Positions 1-10,390 of a DNA stretch of 64,000 nucleotides are shown here, piece after piece (position 1 is the stretch's first letter; each line of letters starts with the position of its first letter). Where the stretch lies: NCBI GenBank assembly GCA_030512295.1, contig JAULSR010000011.1:310001-374000 (forward strand), read 5' to 3'. The notes under the pieces were generated by a model. That model saw only the letters and a list, made by a program, of their open reading frames with translations, had not been told where the DNA came from and ran no database searches. Both the position numbers and the translations under genes were made by a program. The DNA comes from Bombardia bombarda. Lineage: Eukaryota; Ascomycota; Sordariomycetes; Sordariales; Lasiosphaeriaceae.

Positions 1-699
1 TGTTACGTCAGATATGGGAACCGATTAGATATACGCACTGGATGAAGTCATGGCTACTGGTGTGTATAACATCACGCCACAAGATAAAATATGTTCACAT
101 CACGCGAGTCTTAGAACATGTGTGTCATTCGGTGTGACGTGTACTATTTACGGAAGGATCACATCAGTGTCAACAACCTAAAAAGTTATGCAGGGCCCTT
201 AAAAAGGCTAAGTGACAACGGGATAGGTACCCAGGCAGGTGGCAACCAATTCCATGTGGGTCGACGCTCATGTGTTTATGTAGTATGCGACTACGTCGCA
301 CCAGTAGCCATCCGCGCCACCACATATATAAAGTAAAAGAAGATGTTGACATCCACCACCACCAATAGAAACTGACCAAAAGAGCCAACTCTGAGACAGA
401 TGTAGGCCATGTTGCAAAGCTGAGTTAGATATTGATATTGAAGTGTAGGTTGTGTTGCAAAATGCGAAGCACGTAGGTTGATATGGGTTATGAATCAGCA
501 TGCCTTAGACTGTGAACGGCGACACTTTAATGAGGAGAAATGTTTCAAAATTGCAGTCAGGAAGGGGCAGACTGAGAAACCCTACAAGTCGGCGTACCCC
601 CCCTCTCCCCCTTCCCAACATGAGAATAACTACGCCGGTTCAAGCTTTTTGCAGAGTTGGCATTGGTTAGGCCACGTAGGTACAGTATGAACTGATATT

Positions 700-895
700 G
701 AATGTTTGTTGTTCAGTTGTTTATTGTTTAGTTGTTTATTGTTTAGTTGTTTACTGTTCAGTTGTTTATTGTTTGGTTGTTTGTTGCTTAGTTGTTTGTT
801 GCTTAGTTGTTTATTGCTTAGTTGTTTATTGCTTAGTTGTTTATTGTTTGGTTGTTTATTGTTTGGTTGTTTGTTGTTTGGTTGTTTGTTGTTGG
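700..895. repeat. 15-bp minisatellite, about 13 copies
   Basis: The consensus is TTGTTTAGTTGTTTA in tandem with scattered transitions. Because the unit is a multiple of three and has no stop in several frames, the array stays open on both strands; on the minus strand it would read as a pentapeptide repeat of the type N-N-K-Q-L/P. The minus-strand frame lacks an ATG start, so I do not call a gene. Confidence 0.9.
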
Positions 896-1068
896 TGAGG
901 GTGTGGATGAGGACAAAAGCCGCCACAGGGACCAAGTGGTATGTGGTGGGGTCTGGTTTAAACTGACTGATATAAGACGCATGGGCTCTTTGGAAAGGGG
1001 CGTTACACAAGGAGGCGTTCAATGCGTTTGCTTGATCATAGAGTGCGTACTCACTTGCTGGGGAGATT

Positions 1069-1126
1069 AGGTACCTGAGGTACCTAGGTAGATAGCTAGC
1101 AATTCTAGGGTTACTTACCTAGGTAC
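1069..1126. repeat. Cluster of TACCTAGGTA-type palindromes
   Basis: Three overlapping or adjacent palindromic motifs (GGTACCTGAGGTACC, TACCTAGGTA, TACCTAGGTAC) lie within 58 bases. Related motifs recur singly in other intergenic parts of the window, for example near 36870 and 52165. Confidence 0.6.
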
Positions 1127-1280
1127 ATGAATCGGATGACGAGTTGGAAGTTAGGGATTCGTCCGATCTTCACAATGAGGGGCCGTGAGTACGGATATGT
1201 CAAGACACAGTGTGTACTTTGATGCATGGAACTTATATGCACACACCCAGATGCTACGCCCTTGAGATTCATCACAATGT

Positions 1281-1567
1281 ATCATTGACCAAAGCCCAGG
1301 GGCTTTTAAACTCATGAGTCAGACATCTTCAAGTATCTTATCAAGTCCAGTGCTTGTTCCTATTGGCGCCACCATAGAACAAGCCGAGCTGTAAATGGCC
1401 ACCTTGTTTTGTTACGGCGTATGCATGCATCATTAACCAAATTCCAGGGGCCTGTGATCCATGAGACACCGTCAACCATCTTATCACGTACTGTGCTTGT
1501 TGCTATTTGCGCCACTATGGAGCAGGCTAAGCTGTGAGTAACAATCTTGTTGACGGCATGTGCTTCT
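1281..1567. repeat. Diverged tandem duplication, unit about 145 bp
   Basis: Copy 1 (about 1281-1428) and copy 2 (about 1429-1567) share the same order of blocks: CATT(G/A)ACCAAA, CCAGGGGC, CATGAG, CATCTT, GTGCTTGTT, GCGCCAC, AGCTGT and CTTGTT. Identity is estimated by eye at about 70 percent. No coding capacity is seen. Confidence 0.7.
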
Positions 1568-1783
1568 GACTCAGTGCGTATCTATTTCACTGTGGGCCAT
1601 GTAATCGGCCTAAAAAACCAATGGTGACTTGTCAGACCAAAGTCCGATGCACTCAGGATGACTCCTACTTAAGGGAAGGCATCCCCCCCATACCACCGCC
1701 GTCGGCTGTGCCCTCCTAATCTCACTCTACATCCAATTCAAGATAGACTTAGGCGTACAGCGTCAAGTCAAGTCAGATCTACC

Positions 1784-3096
1784 ATGACACCCGAACAGAA
1801 GCGAGATTTCAGCAGCACCGTCACCCGTCTCCTAGGCCTGTTCCCGGCCGAAGATGTCAAGGTTGGCCAAATGTTCGACAACTGGGGGACTTGCGCCACG
1901 TACTCGGACGATGTTATGTCCGTCAGGGATACCGTTTGGGGGGAGTCTAAGCAGAATGCAGACATTACCTTTGCAGCGTCTGAGGAGTTCTGTGAACTGC
2001 TTAATCGGCACCAACGGTATTCAAACCACCCTGGAAAGATGAACGTTGCCGCTAACCATGATATCCTGTGACCAGATACCTACTTGAGATAAGCGCATTG
2101 TCGCAGTGCAAACATACATGCCAGGTCAATTTGCATGTTCTGGAACTCCTTAAGCCTGGACCCGAGAAGGAAAGCCTCAAAGCCACCATAAAATCTCACC
2201 AAGCCCAGGTGGCAGAGGAGCAAGGAAACATCGACCAGGCCATCAGCCTCCACTTGGATGACTTTGCAACAAAGCTTGCAGAAAAGCCCCAAAACCCTCG
2301 GTATATAAGTTTCACTGCTTCCAACATCGCGTACAGCTACAGCTCAAAGAGAAATCAAACCGAGGCGCTCACCTGGTACGAAAAGGCTCGTGAGTTCTGG
2401 GGTGAAATGCCCAACAGGCCAGCAAATATCCTCATAAATGAGGCAATATGCCACACGCTTCTCGGTCAGCACATACAAGCGCGTGAGCTTTTTGACACCT
2501 TCCAAGCACTGTTGAACAGCGACCCGCAGCCGAGCTGGGCTGTCATTGCCTACGGGTACTTTGCCATGGGGGGTTTTCATGAGCTCCAACAGAAGCGAGA
2601 TCTCGATGCGGCTGTGTCTCACTTTCTGAAAGCGAAGGATCACTTTCTGAAAGCGAGGGAAGGATGGGAGAAGGGGCTTCAGGCGAGTCACCACCCGTTC
2701 ATCGGGGCGTGTCTGTACAAGGCTGGTGCTATACGCCTGAACCAGGGCAGAGTGGATGATGCAATGTGAGTCGCGGTCTACTGTCCATGCACACACTGCG
2801 AAATGGCGATGAAGAATGCTAACCCCGTGTCATTGCGTTGGCATAGTGCTCTTTTGTATGAGTCGCTGGTGGTCACCGAGCATCACCGCCAAGAGAGACC
2901 GGCCGAGCATGCAAGGAGCTTACACAAATACTCACAAGCGGTAATGCATCCTGACTACCATGGTGAAACGGAGAGAGCCGAGGGAATGAAGATGCAGATG
3001 GATTCTGAGGAAGAACTCCGTCGAATAGATCCAAATGCCAAGGGCTTCGATAGTGACGAGACATATGACAAGTATGTCCCGCTCGGGCACAGGTGA
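1784..3096 (+). CDS. TPR-repeat protein, three exons, 390 aa
   Basis: Exons are 1784-2016, 2076-2765 and 2847-3096. Both introns (59 and 81 nt) have GT-AG ends and a GCTAAC branch site, and both splice in phase 2, joining three separate open frames into one 391-codon reading frame. The start ATG is in an ACC-ATG context. Residues about 70-310 are helical pairs typical of tetratricopeptide repeats: an N-A-Y-x-Y segment, an E-A-L-T-W-Y-E-K-A-R-E-F-W helix, and further A-R-E-L-F and A-V-S-H-F-L-K-A-K helices. The tail is acidic and charged. Such TPR modules in filamentous fungi often form the C-terminal part of NLR-like or other multi-domain proteins, but here it stands alone. It is probably a soluble scaffold; no catalytic domain is seen and no function can be assigned. 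Confidence 0.8.
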
Positions 3097-3151
3097 ATGG
3101 GAGGTTGGAAGGGGAAGGGGGTTTATTGCTACTACGTCTGAATTGAACAAC

Positions 3152-4842
3152 TTACCGCCTCTGTGGGTATCTTTGCACGTCGCTTCCGGACACCTTCCAC
3201 CATAGTAACTGACTAAAGTAGCGGATTCGGCGACAATATCGACTCACCCTCCCATCATATTGACTGCCACTTCTTCCATAATTCCTACTCCTACTCCCAC
3301 CATGCCCACGCTCATGGCCCCCGTTCCCTATCCGCTCAACCAAGTCCCAACACCTCCTCCTTAATCCCACTAGCCCGCCCCGACTAAAAGAACGAACTCG
3401 GCGACAAATGCCGACTCCTCCCCCCTCCATCCCCCGACCGCCCAGAATGCCTACTCCGACTCCTATCCCGACTCCTATCCCGACTCCCACTTCCATGTCT
3501 CCCATCCCTACTCCCATCCCCCCCTCATACCGACTCCCACTCCTCCCACTCCTCCCACTTCTGCTCCCCCACCGCCTCCTATCCCTCTCCCCTCCCCGCT
3601 CAATCAACTCCCAATACCTCCTCCTCCGAAACTCCACCAGCCCGTCCCGATCCGTCCACACAATCTCGTCATCCACCCACTCCGCCTCGTTGGGCATCAG
3701 CACCGCCACGTGCACGCTGTCCCCCTCGTGCGAGTTCGCCCTCGGCGCCTTGGTCACGCTCACCCCCGGCACCACATCCCCCTCCTCCGTCTCGACGGGC
3801 GCGACCCCGCTGGACTCGACGTCCTCGAGGATGGCCCGGTTGGCGTGCAGCAGGGCGACGAACTGCGGGATCGTGGCGCGGATGCCGTCTGCGGCGGCTA
3901 GTTGCGGGGCGGCGTGGCTTGAGGAGCGGGAGCGGTGGCGGTGGCGGTGGCGGGCGTGGTAGTCCTCTTCTTCTTCTTCTTCTTCTTCTTCAAACATAGC
4001 TGCGTCCTCTTTCGTGTCAGTACCCAGCCGGACGTACGTGGGCCCCGGGCTGGGGTTGGCGCGCCACTTGAACGCCTGGGCGTCGTCGTCGGTGGGCACG
4101 AAGACGGCCTTGCGCTTGATCTTGTCGTGCGTGCGCATGGCGGTGAGCACGGGCTTGGGCACGCCCTGCATGGCGGCCACGGGGCGGATGCCCACTGCGA
4201 CGTCGCGCTCGCGCCGGCGGGAGGTGGCGGTGGTGGTGTCGAAGTCGACTTGGAAGAGGGTGATGGAGCCCGAGACGCCCTCTTCGGCCCAGGCGAGCGC
4301 GGTGAGGTACTCGCAGGAGCCGGTGTACTTGGTCATGTCGAAGAGCTCGTTCTCGAGGCGCTCGAGCTCGTGGCGGGTCAGCTGGGCGGGAGATGCGGTT
4401 GCGTCTGAGGGTGTCGGGAGCAGATACATGGAGCGTTCGGACTGCATGAAGTCGAGGCGCTCGACCGAGTGGAAGAGGTTGTGGACGGACTCGGCGATGC
4501 CGCCGATGCCCTCGACGCTGACGCCCCCGGGGAGCTCGGCCTTGATCTTGTCGAGGGGCGAGAAGATCCTGCTGAGGCGGGAGCGCTTGGGGTTTTCCCT
4601 GGGGGGAGGGCCACCTCGTCGAAGCGGACCCAGTTGAGGAAGTTTGGACCCGGAGGGGGAGGGGGCGCTTCGTGCTCTGCGACGACGAGCGAAAATGATG
4701 CTGGTTGTGGTGAGGCAGGTGCTGGCGGGGCATAGCGCTGGATTCGCCTTTCTTGACTGACTGTTGCTGGAGCAGTGGTTGAGCCATTCTCTCCATCCTT
4801 CGTCGCGAGCTTTCGAGTTTCAGGGCGATTTAGGGTCTCCAT
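3152..4842 (-). CDS. Unknown fungal protein, broken by a one-base shift at a C run
   Basis: From ATG at 4842 a frame runs about 81 residues to a short motif F-D-E-V-A-L-P-P. Coding sense then continues in a different frame (E-N-P-K-R-S-R-L...) to the stop at 3152. The switch falls in a C6 run on the coding strand (4601-4606); one extra C would join the frames, and no intron with usable splice sites fits. Downstream are a segment rich in conserved-looking residues (E-Y-L-T-A-L-A-W and F-x-V-D-F-D), a poly-Glu tract encoded by a TTC microsatellite near 3968-3990, and an Arg/Gly/Ser-rich tail with an imperfect internal duplication. The family was not recognised. The gene is either frameshifted or carries a consensus error. 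Confidence 0.6.
3160..3640 (-). repeat. Imperfect internal duplication and short tandem repeats in the 3' coding part
   Basis: The coding strand has two related blocks (about 3640-3405 and 3370-3200), each with a segment of the form G-L-V-x-x-R-R-R-x-W-(E/D)-L-(I/V)-E-R, followed by an R-S-G-S-(R/Q)-Y motif. The GGAGTGGGA-like simple repeats between them encode alternating Gly and Val/Ile. Confidence 0.6.
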
Positions 4843-6039
4843 TTCGCGAGAATTGCAGTGTCGGTGTTTATTGCTTAAGGCGAGTTGTTGAAGCAAAAAT
4901 TCGAAAGGAAGATCGTGGGAACAAGAAGCCCGACACTCGAAACCAGCAGGCAAACGCCTTTTATCAGGGCTTAAAAGATCATTTGACTGCATCATCATGC
5001 ATGGCCACCGGGCTGCCTGTCTGACGGATCTCATCTGAGTCAACCGGCTGCCCCATCCAGCCTTACTTCCAGGCACACTGCGCACCCTCTCGGGGCAGTT
5101 GACTGTCAGACTGGCCAATCATGCTGTTATGCGAAGTGCGCTGCGCCCAAAACTGGGACTGGCGATGAGTTTGGTGGTGTGGGTGCCTGCCAAAAATACA
5201 CGCGGACGTCGCGGCTGTGGCGGGGGCTTATGAGACATTCAGAGGCCTCTGGCTCGGTGAGGTGGTCAGCTGAGAATGAGATTGCCGATAAGATATCTTT
5301 TGGATGCTTTGGCATCGCGCTCTTCTGGTCGCGCGTTTGATATAATCTGCGCAGCTCCTATTAATCCTATCAAGATCCTGGTCTCCCAACGTGGAGGTCC
5401 ATAGTTGTGAAGTCGAGAGACGCGAGGAACTGTTCGACGTCAAATTTCGTTGATCTATCGGCAATGCTGGTGTATGTGTGTATTTACGCCGTAGTGTGAG
5501 CGGAGCTCACGCCTCCCATGGGGCATATGTTAGTAGAATGGAACGGGAATGGATGCCTTAGCTTAGAGAGGGACAGTTAGCGCCGGTACTCTGTACTTGT
5601 TGTGGGACTGACTCGCAGCTAGGGTCCATGGTCCACGCGACAAAAGGTGCCAGCCATTTGAAATAAAGGTCCGGGACTTGGGAGCCGAGGAAACACCCAA
5701 GCCGTTCGCTTTGTAAGGTCTACTTATAACGTACATTTCCATCAACTGCTTTCTCGAGATCAACATTATACGCGGATACCCAAACACCACAATGCCTGCA
5801 TATAAATATCCGCCCCACATGAGTGGACATTCAAACTGTTTCACCCACTTTGTCAAATACGCGGATAGAAAAACGGGCGACCTTGCCCACAGCGGGTTAG
5901 CGTGCCACGCAACTCCCCTGCGTCGCGAACTTAGCATTCCAGCGCAGTCTCCATCAAAACCTCCTCTTTCTCTCCCTCGGCCAAATAAACCTCTCAAAAT
6001 GGATTTCGCGATCCCCTACTACCATTCAACAAATCTGCC
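4843..6039. other. Intergenic region between divergent genes
   Basis: This is a divergent promoter region for the unknown gene (minus) and the MFS gene (plus). Only short open frames are present and none is convincing. The 5' leader of the MFS gene is pyrimidine-rich (about 5950-6035). Confidence 0.5.
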
Positions 6040-7887
6040 ATGACCGTCGACTCCAACTCCCGCTCGGAAGAGGAGCCATTTCTATCCGCAGGAGATGTCA
6101 GTCGTGACTTCCCAGACTCGAGCACCACTGGCTTTCCCACGCTAAACGATGACGACGCCGAAAATGAATTCCTCCTCGACGGCGCAAACCCTAAAAAGCA
6201 CCACCACCACCACCGTTTTGCCGCAGGCGGCAGTCGCGGTCATGGGTTCCTGTCACGCTTCCAAGCGCGGAGACCCGCGACCATCATCGCGCTGCTGGCC
6301 ATCGTGCTGTTCGCCGTGATCACCAGCGCGATGATGATCATGATCCCCATGTTCCGGCTCATGGAGGACGCGCTGTGTCACGTTTATTATCACAAGGACC
6401 CGTCTGAGCATATCGACGAGCGCGAGTGCAAGGTCGACTCGGTGCAGAGCGAGCTGGCGTTTCTGGGCGGCTGGGGCGCGCTGATTAGCTCGCTTGTGAG
6501 CATGGTTGCTGCGTTGCCGTATGGTGTTTTGGCGGATCGGTGAGACCCTTTTTTTTTCCCTTGAGAGATGAATTGGTATGTGTGAGCAAAGGTGTGGTGG
6601 CTAAGACGGGTGAAAAATGCAGAATCGGGCGCAAGACGTCGTTTCTGTTTTCGTTCTTTGGGATCCTCTTGGGACTGGGGTGGGGACCGCTTGTCCTGCT
6701 CGTTTCGGGGTCGCCCAATATGTATCTGGTCATCACCGGGTGCTTGTTCTTCATCGTCGGCGGGGGTGTTCCCGTTGCGATGAACGCTCTGAATGCAATG
6801 GCTGCCGATGTCAACCAGGATGGAGACAAGTATGTGTGCTAACTCTGACTCCTCTTCCTTGGCGGCCATGTCTGGACATGCTGACAAACTGGCGTTGTTT
6901 TGCAGAGCCGCGGGTTTCTTGTACCTCTCCTTTGGTGCTGTCTCCGGCACTATGGTAGGACCTGTTCTCTCTGGTATCTTGATGGAAGGCGCCATGGGAC
7001 CGTGGCTCCCCATCAGCCTGGTGTTTACCGTCATCGCCCCATTCGTCTTGTGTATACTGCTATTTATCCCCGAGACCCTGTCAGTGAAGCCACAAGCTGC
7101 CGCTGTCGCAGCTACTACGGTTGATCAGCAGCCGTTCTTCAACATCTCCAAGAAGAGCATTCGAGAAGCCGCGACTGAAGTCAAGATCTCGCTCGTCCTG
7201 ATTAAGGACATCAATGTCATACTTACACTAGTGAACTACTTCATCCAGGCCGCCATCACGACAGCATATTCCACAACGCTGTCCCAGTACGTGAGCAAGT
7301 ACTTTGGGTGGACTCTAGCCGAGTCCACTTACCGACTCGCTCCCCCGTTGACCATGATCCAACTCGGAACCATCGTCATCATCCCGATGATATCAAAAGT
7401 CCTCACGTCAAGCACTGGCCGCTTCCGACTTAGCACCTTCTCTGCGGACCTACTATTGACAAAGGTATCGCTCGTCTTCATCATTTTCGGGGCTTTGGTT
7501 GAGGGTGTCAGCGAGGAGGTAGTCCTGTTCATCATGGGACTTGCTGTGGGCACCCTGGGGGCTTCAAATAGCCCTCTATGCCGCTCGGTTACGACAGCAT
7601 ACGTCGAGTCGGACCAGACATCTCGGCTGTATGCCTTGCTGAGCGTTCTCGAGACTAGTGGTGCCGTGCTTGCCGGACCTGTTTTGGCCTGGCTTTTTAG
7701 CACTGGGCTGGAGAAGCGCGGTATCTGGAAGGGTCTGCCGTGGTTCTACATTGCAGTGCTGGCCACGTTGTCTCTGACGGCGTTGCTGTTTGTGCGGCCG
7801 CCGAGAGAGAAGGATGTTTCTGTTATTATCCTGGAGGATGAAGAGGCTGGAGATTTTGGATATCAAGAGCACGAAGAGCGGGCATAG
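6040..7887 (+). CDS. MFS transporter, three exons, 562 aa
   Basis: Exons are 6040-6539, 6623-6829 and 6906-7887; both introns (83 and 76 nt) are GT-AG and phase 2. The acidic N-terminal tail contains a run of five histidines. About 12 hydrophobic segments follow, beginning with T-I-I-A-L-L-A-I-V-L-F at residue 80 or so. The MFS signature between segments 2 and 3 reads G-V-L-A-D-R-I-G-R-K and is assembled exactly across intron 1, which supports the splice call. A soluble loop separates the two six-helix halves. The product is expected to move small molecules across the plasma or vacuolar membrane by proton coupling; substrate unknown. It lies beside methyltransferase and hydroxylase genes, so a role in metabolite export is possible but inferred. 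Confidence 0.88.
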
Positions 7888-8054
7888 ACTAGACGGGGCT
7901 GCTATTTTGGATAGCCGATAAACATCAGGATCTTCCCATTTGATCATTGAAAATTTTCTCTGGGTCCCAAAACAAATCGATTCGAGCTCCCTACTTCAGC
8001 CATCATATCACATCTCGCCAACATCAACATCACCACCCAACATCACAGTCTACT
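7888..8054. other. Short 3'-3' intergenic gap
   Basis: This separates the convergent MFS and methyltransferase genes. It holds their 3' untranslated regions; nothing else is seen. Confidence 0.5.
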
Positions 8055-8985
8055 CTAGCCAATCTTGCGAATCTCAAACCGAATAATCACCCTGTCCTCC
8101 GTCTCCCCATTCTCCACCCTATCCACCGACCTCTCCAACTCCGCCTCCACCCTCCACCGCGTCCCCGTGCTCGCCCCAATCTCATCCCACAACCTCTGCA
8201 ACGACGCCTCATTATGCAAATACCTCCCCTCCCCCTCATCCCCCGGCTCCCCAGCCTCCCCAACCTGCCTCCCCACAACCGTCGCCTCCCCCACCCTTCC
8301 CTCCCTCTCCCCCTCCCCCTCCCCCTCCCCCTTAAAAAACCTCACCATCCTCTCCCCCGCCACCCGCTGCTCCGTCCACCCAAACAAGTGGAAAAAACTA
8401 TGCGCATGTATGATATCCACCGTCCCATCCAGGCTCTTTAGGTTCGCATCATCAGGATCTAGCATGCTCCCCGTCACAAACCGGCCGCCGAACGACTCGC
8501 GGTCGCGGAACAGGTCGAAGCCGTAGTCGATGAACTCGCGGCGCAGGTCGGTGCCGATCAGGTTGGGGGTGGGCGCGCCGTCGAAGGCGAGCTGGCGCAG
8601 GGCCTGGCCGAGGCAGCAGGCGCAGTCGAGCAGGACGGCGCCGGAGGCGAGGCGGGAGAGGATGGAGGGGTAGGAGGGCAGGGTGGTGATGTTGAGGTCG
8701 AGGAAGCGCCAGCGGCCGAGGCAGGGGTAGTGGTGGGCTGACCAGGCTTTTTGGCGCTGGTGGGGGGGGTGGGGGGGTGGTGTTAGGTTGGTGGTGAGAG
8801 AGGGAGGGGGGATAGGGAGAAGGGGATAGGGAGGTACGTACGACTTCGCGGAGATGCTGCTCGATCTCGTCGGCGGGGATGTGGCTGTAGCCCTCTAGGA
8901 GCTTCCAGATTTTCTCGAGCTTGGACTTGTCTGGGGGGTCGGCTAGGAACTGGAAGGCCCAGCGGTCGTGGATGATTTCGGACAT
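8055..8985 (-). CDS. SAM-dependent methyltransferase, AusD-like, two exons, 281 aa
   Basis: Exon 1 is 8985-8842 (48 codons) and exon 2 is 8756-8055 (234 codons). The 85-nt intron has a GTACGT donor, a CCTAAC branch site and a CCACCAG acceptor, phase 0. The N-terminus has the helix K-L-E-K-I-W-K-L-L-E-G-Y-S and H-L-R-E-V. After the junction come W-S-A-H-H-Y-P-C-L-G-R-W-R-F-L-D-L, the SAM-binding segment V-L-L-D-C-A-C-C-L-G-Q and G-T-D-L-R-R-E-F-I-D. This order matches the family of class I methyltransferases that tailor fungal meroterpenoids and other metabolites (AusD type). The length of about 280 residues is normal. Near the C-terminus a Gly-Glu repeat from a GGGGGA simple sequence interrupts the fold and may be a variable loop. 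Substrate unknown. Confidence 0.85.
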
Positions 8986-9706
8986 TGATGGTGACTGTTG
9001 TCTGTTGGTTGTTGCGATGGTCTGTGTCTTTCGGTTGGGGGTTTGGAGGTGGTAAGTTTGAAGGGGAAAAACTTGAAGACGGAGGGCGAATCTGTGTTAC
9101 ACACTACTGGTAGTGGGATCATAATCTGCCTGTTAAATACTCGACCTTTTCCTGTGATACCTTAGTGGTGGGTTTCTTTTTGTTGGGTGGTTGATTGCAT
9201 GATGGCCTCAACACAGCCCATCTTGCTCACCGACGTACCCTATAAGTCCGCCAAGCAATGACGTATCTGCACGCAATTGACCACCAGCCAGTAGTCGTTA
9301 GCCTTTTTGATAGGATAGGTTCGACTATTTGCATTGAGATGGCCAAATTCGTGCCTGTTGGATCAGAAATACTCCAGTCGTTTGCAGATGCGCTGTTTCT
9401 CGTTGGTGCATCAAGTAATAGTTAACAGTGAGCAGGGAAACATGCATTGACTTGGTGGTACGCACGTTCAAGCGACAGATATCATCGTGGCAAATAGCTA
9501 ACGATTCATGTCATTCTGTGTCATAATTCTCCACACATACAACGACACTAGTCAGATCATTGAGGCGGACATTTAGGCCAATCCTTTGTGTTTCTCTCTG
9601 AAGGGAAGATGTAAACAAGACGAGCACCACCTATAATAGAAACAACGAAACCGTGCTCCTCCCACTCGCATCCTTAGCAACGATATATCCCATTGTCAGG
9701 TGATCT
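8986..9706. other. Intergenic region, 5' of the methyltransferase gene
   Basis: This is the upstream region of the AusD-like gene and the 3' side of the membrane-protein gene. It is moderately AT-rich. No ORF, tRNA or repeat is seen. Confidence 0.5.
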
Positions 9707-10390
9707 TCAATTACGCATCATCCAGCCATTTGCGATCATTGTCAGGATGCACCATAACACGACTCCCACGACTATTGCAATCCCGGTCCCGAACACCCAC
9801 ATAGTAATCTGGTCCCTTTGTCTTATGCCCGCTGCGATCAGCTCCCTGGCTCCGGCAACCACGCACGGATGTGGGTACATGATGCCGTCCTCTCTGGCCT
9901 CTCCCGTCTGTTTCAGCCTTTCCTGAATCAACTTGGCACTGCACGTGTGATCCCATGGGTTTCCCATCTCGTCCAGGGCCTTGGAGGTAAGCTCGTCGCT
10001 TTTGGTGCAGGACAGCTCCACGCAGGCGGCGTCGGAGGGGTTGCAGGCGTCGAGGTTCTGGTAACACACGTCGTAGTGCTTGGTGCGCGCCTGCTGCATC
10101 CAAACGGTGGGGGTTTCATAGAGGATGCCATGCACTTTTGCTATGCAAGGCTCTTGGGGTCCCCAGCCGTAATAGCTTCGGACCAGAGTAAGGCCAATGA
10201 ACACGCCGATGCCAACAAGTAGACTGATGACTGCTCGGACGCTGCAGTTGGAGAGGCATTTGCGGTATCCGGGAGGTGGCAGGTCACTTTGGGGGATTAT
10301 TTCGGAGTAGGATGGGAGGATGTGAAGCGCGCTGTCGCCTCTGTTTTGCAGAGGAATGTTGACCCACTGGTCTTGGTGTTCGTTGGGCAT
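9707..10390 (-). CDS. Small two-span membrane protein with a Cys-rich loop, 227 aa
   Basis: A single exon with an ATG at 10390. There are about 50 hydrophilic residues, then a hydrophobic span (V-I-S-L-L-V-G-I-G-V-F-I-G) near residues 53-73. A loop of about 120 residues with some eight cysteines follows (for example C-Y-Q-N-L-D-A-C and C-V-E-L-S-C-T-K). A second span lies near 195-220 (G-I-A-I-V-V-G-V-V-L-W-C). The paired cysteines suggest a disulphide-bonded lumenal or extracellular loop. I do not recognise the family; the H-x-x-H-C motifs of UstYa-type proteins are absent. It sits between two tailoring-type genes, but co-function is only inferred. Confidence 0.65.
   Translation of the reverse strand: MPNEHQDQWVNIPLQNRGDSALHILPSYSEIIPQSDLPPPGYRKCLSNCSVRAVISLLVGIGVFIGLTLVRSYYGWGPQEPCIAKVHGILYETPTVWMQQARTKHYDVCYQNLDACNPSDAACVELSCTKSDELTSKALDEMGNPWDHTCSAKLIQERLKQTGEAREDGIMYPHPCVVAGARELIAAGIRQRDQITMWVFGTGIAIVVGVVLWCILTMIANGWMMRN

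Larger units (their letters stand above)
1..1783. other. Gene-free 5' end with repeats
   Basis: No convincing gene is seen. Open frames here are short, start at non-ATG codons or arise from the 15-bp minisatellite. The stretch holds the minisatellite at about 700-895, a cluster of palindromic TACCTAGGTA motifs at 1069-1126 and a diverged tandem duplication at 1281-1567. The last 100 bases form the C-rich leader of the TPR gene. Confidence 0.6.

Noticed and set aside
630..1022. Minus-strand open frame of 130 codons with pentapeptide repeats
   Set aside because: It starts at TTG, and its length comes from the 15-bp minisatellite, which is open in several frames.
5563..5997. Minus-strand open frame of 144 codons upstream of the MFS gene
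   Set aside because: No ATG at the start, no domain, and it overlaps the likely promoter and leader of the MFS gene.
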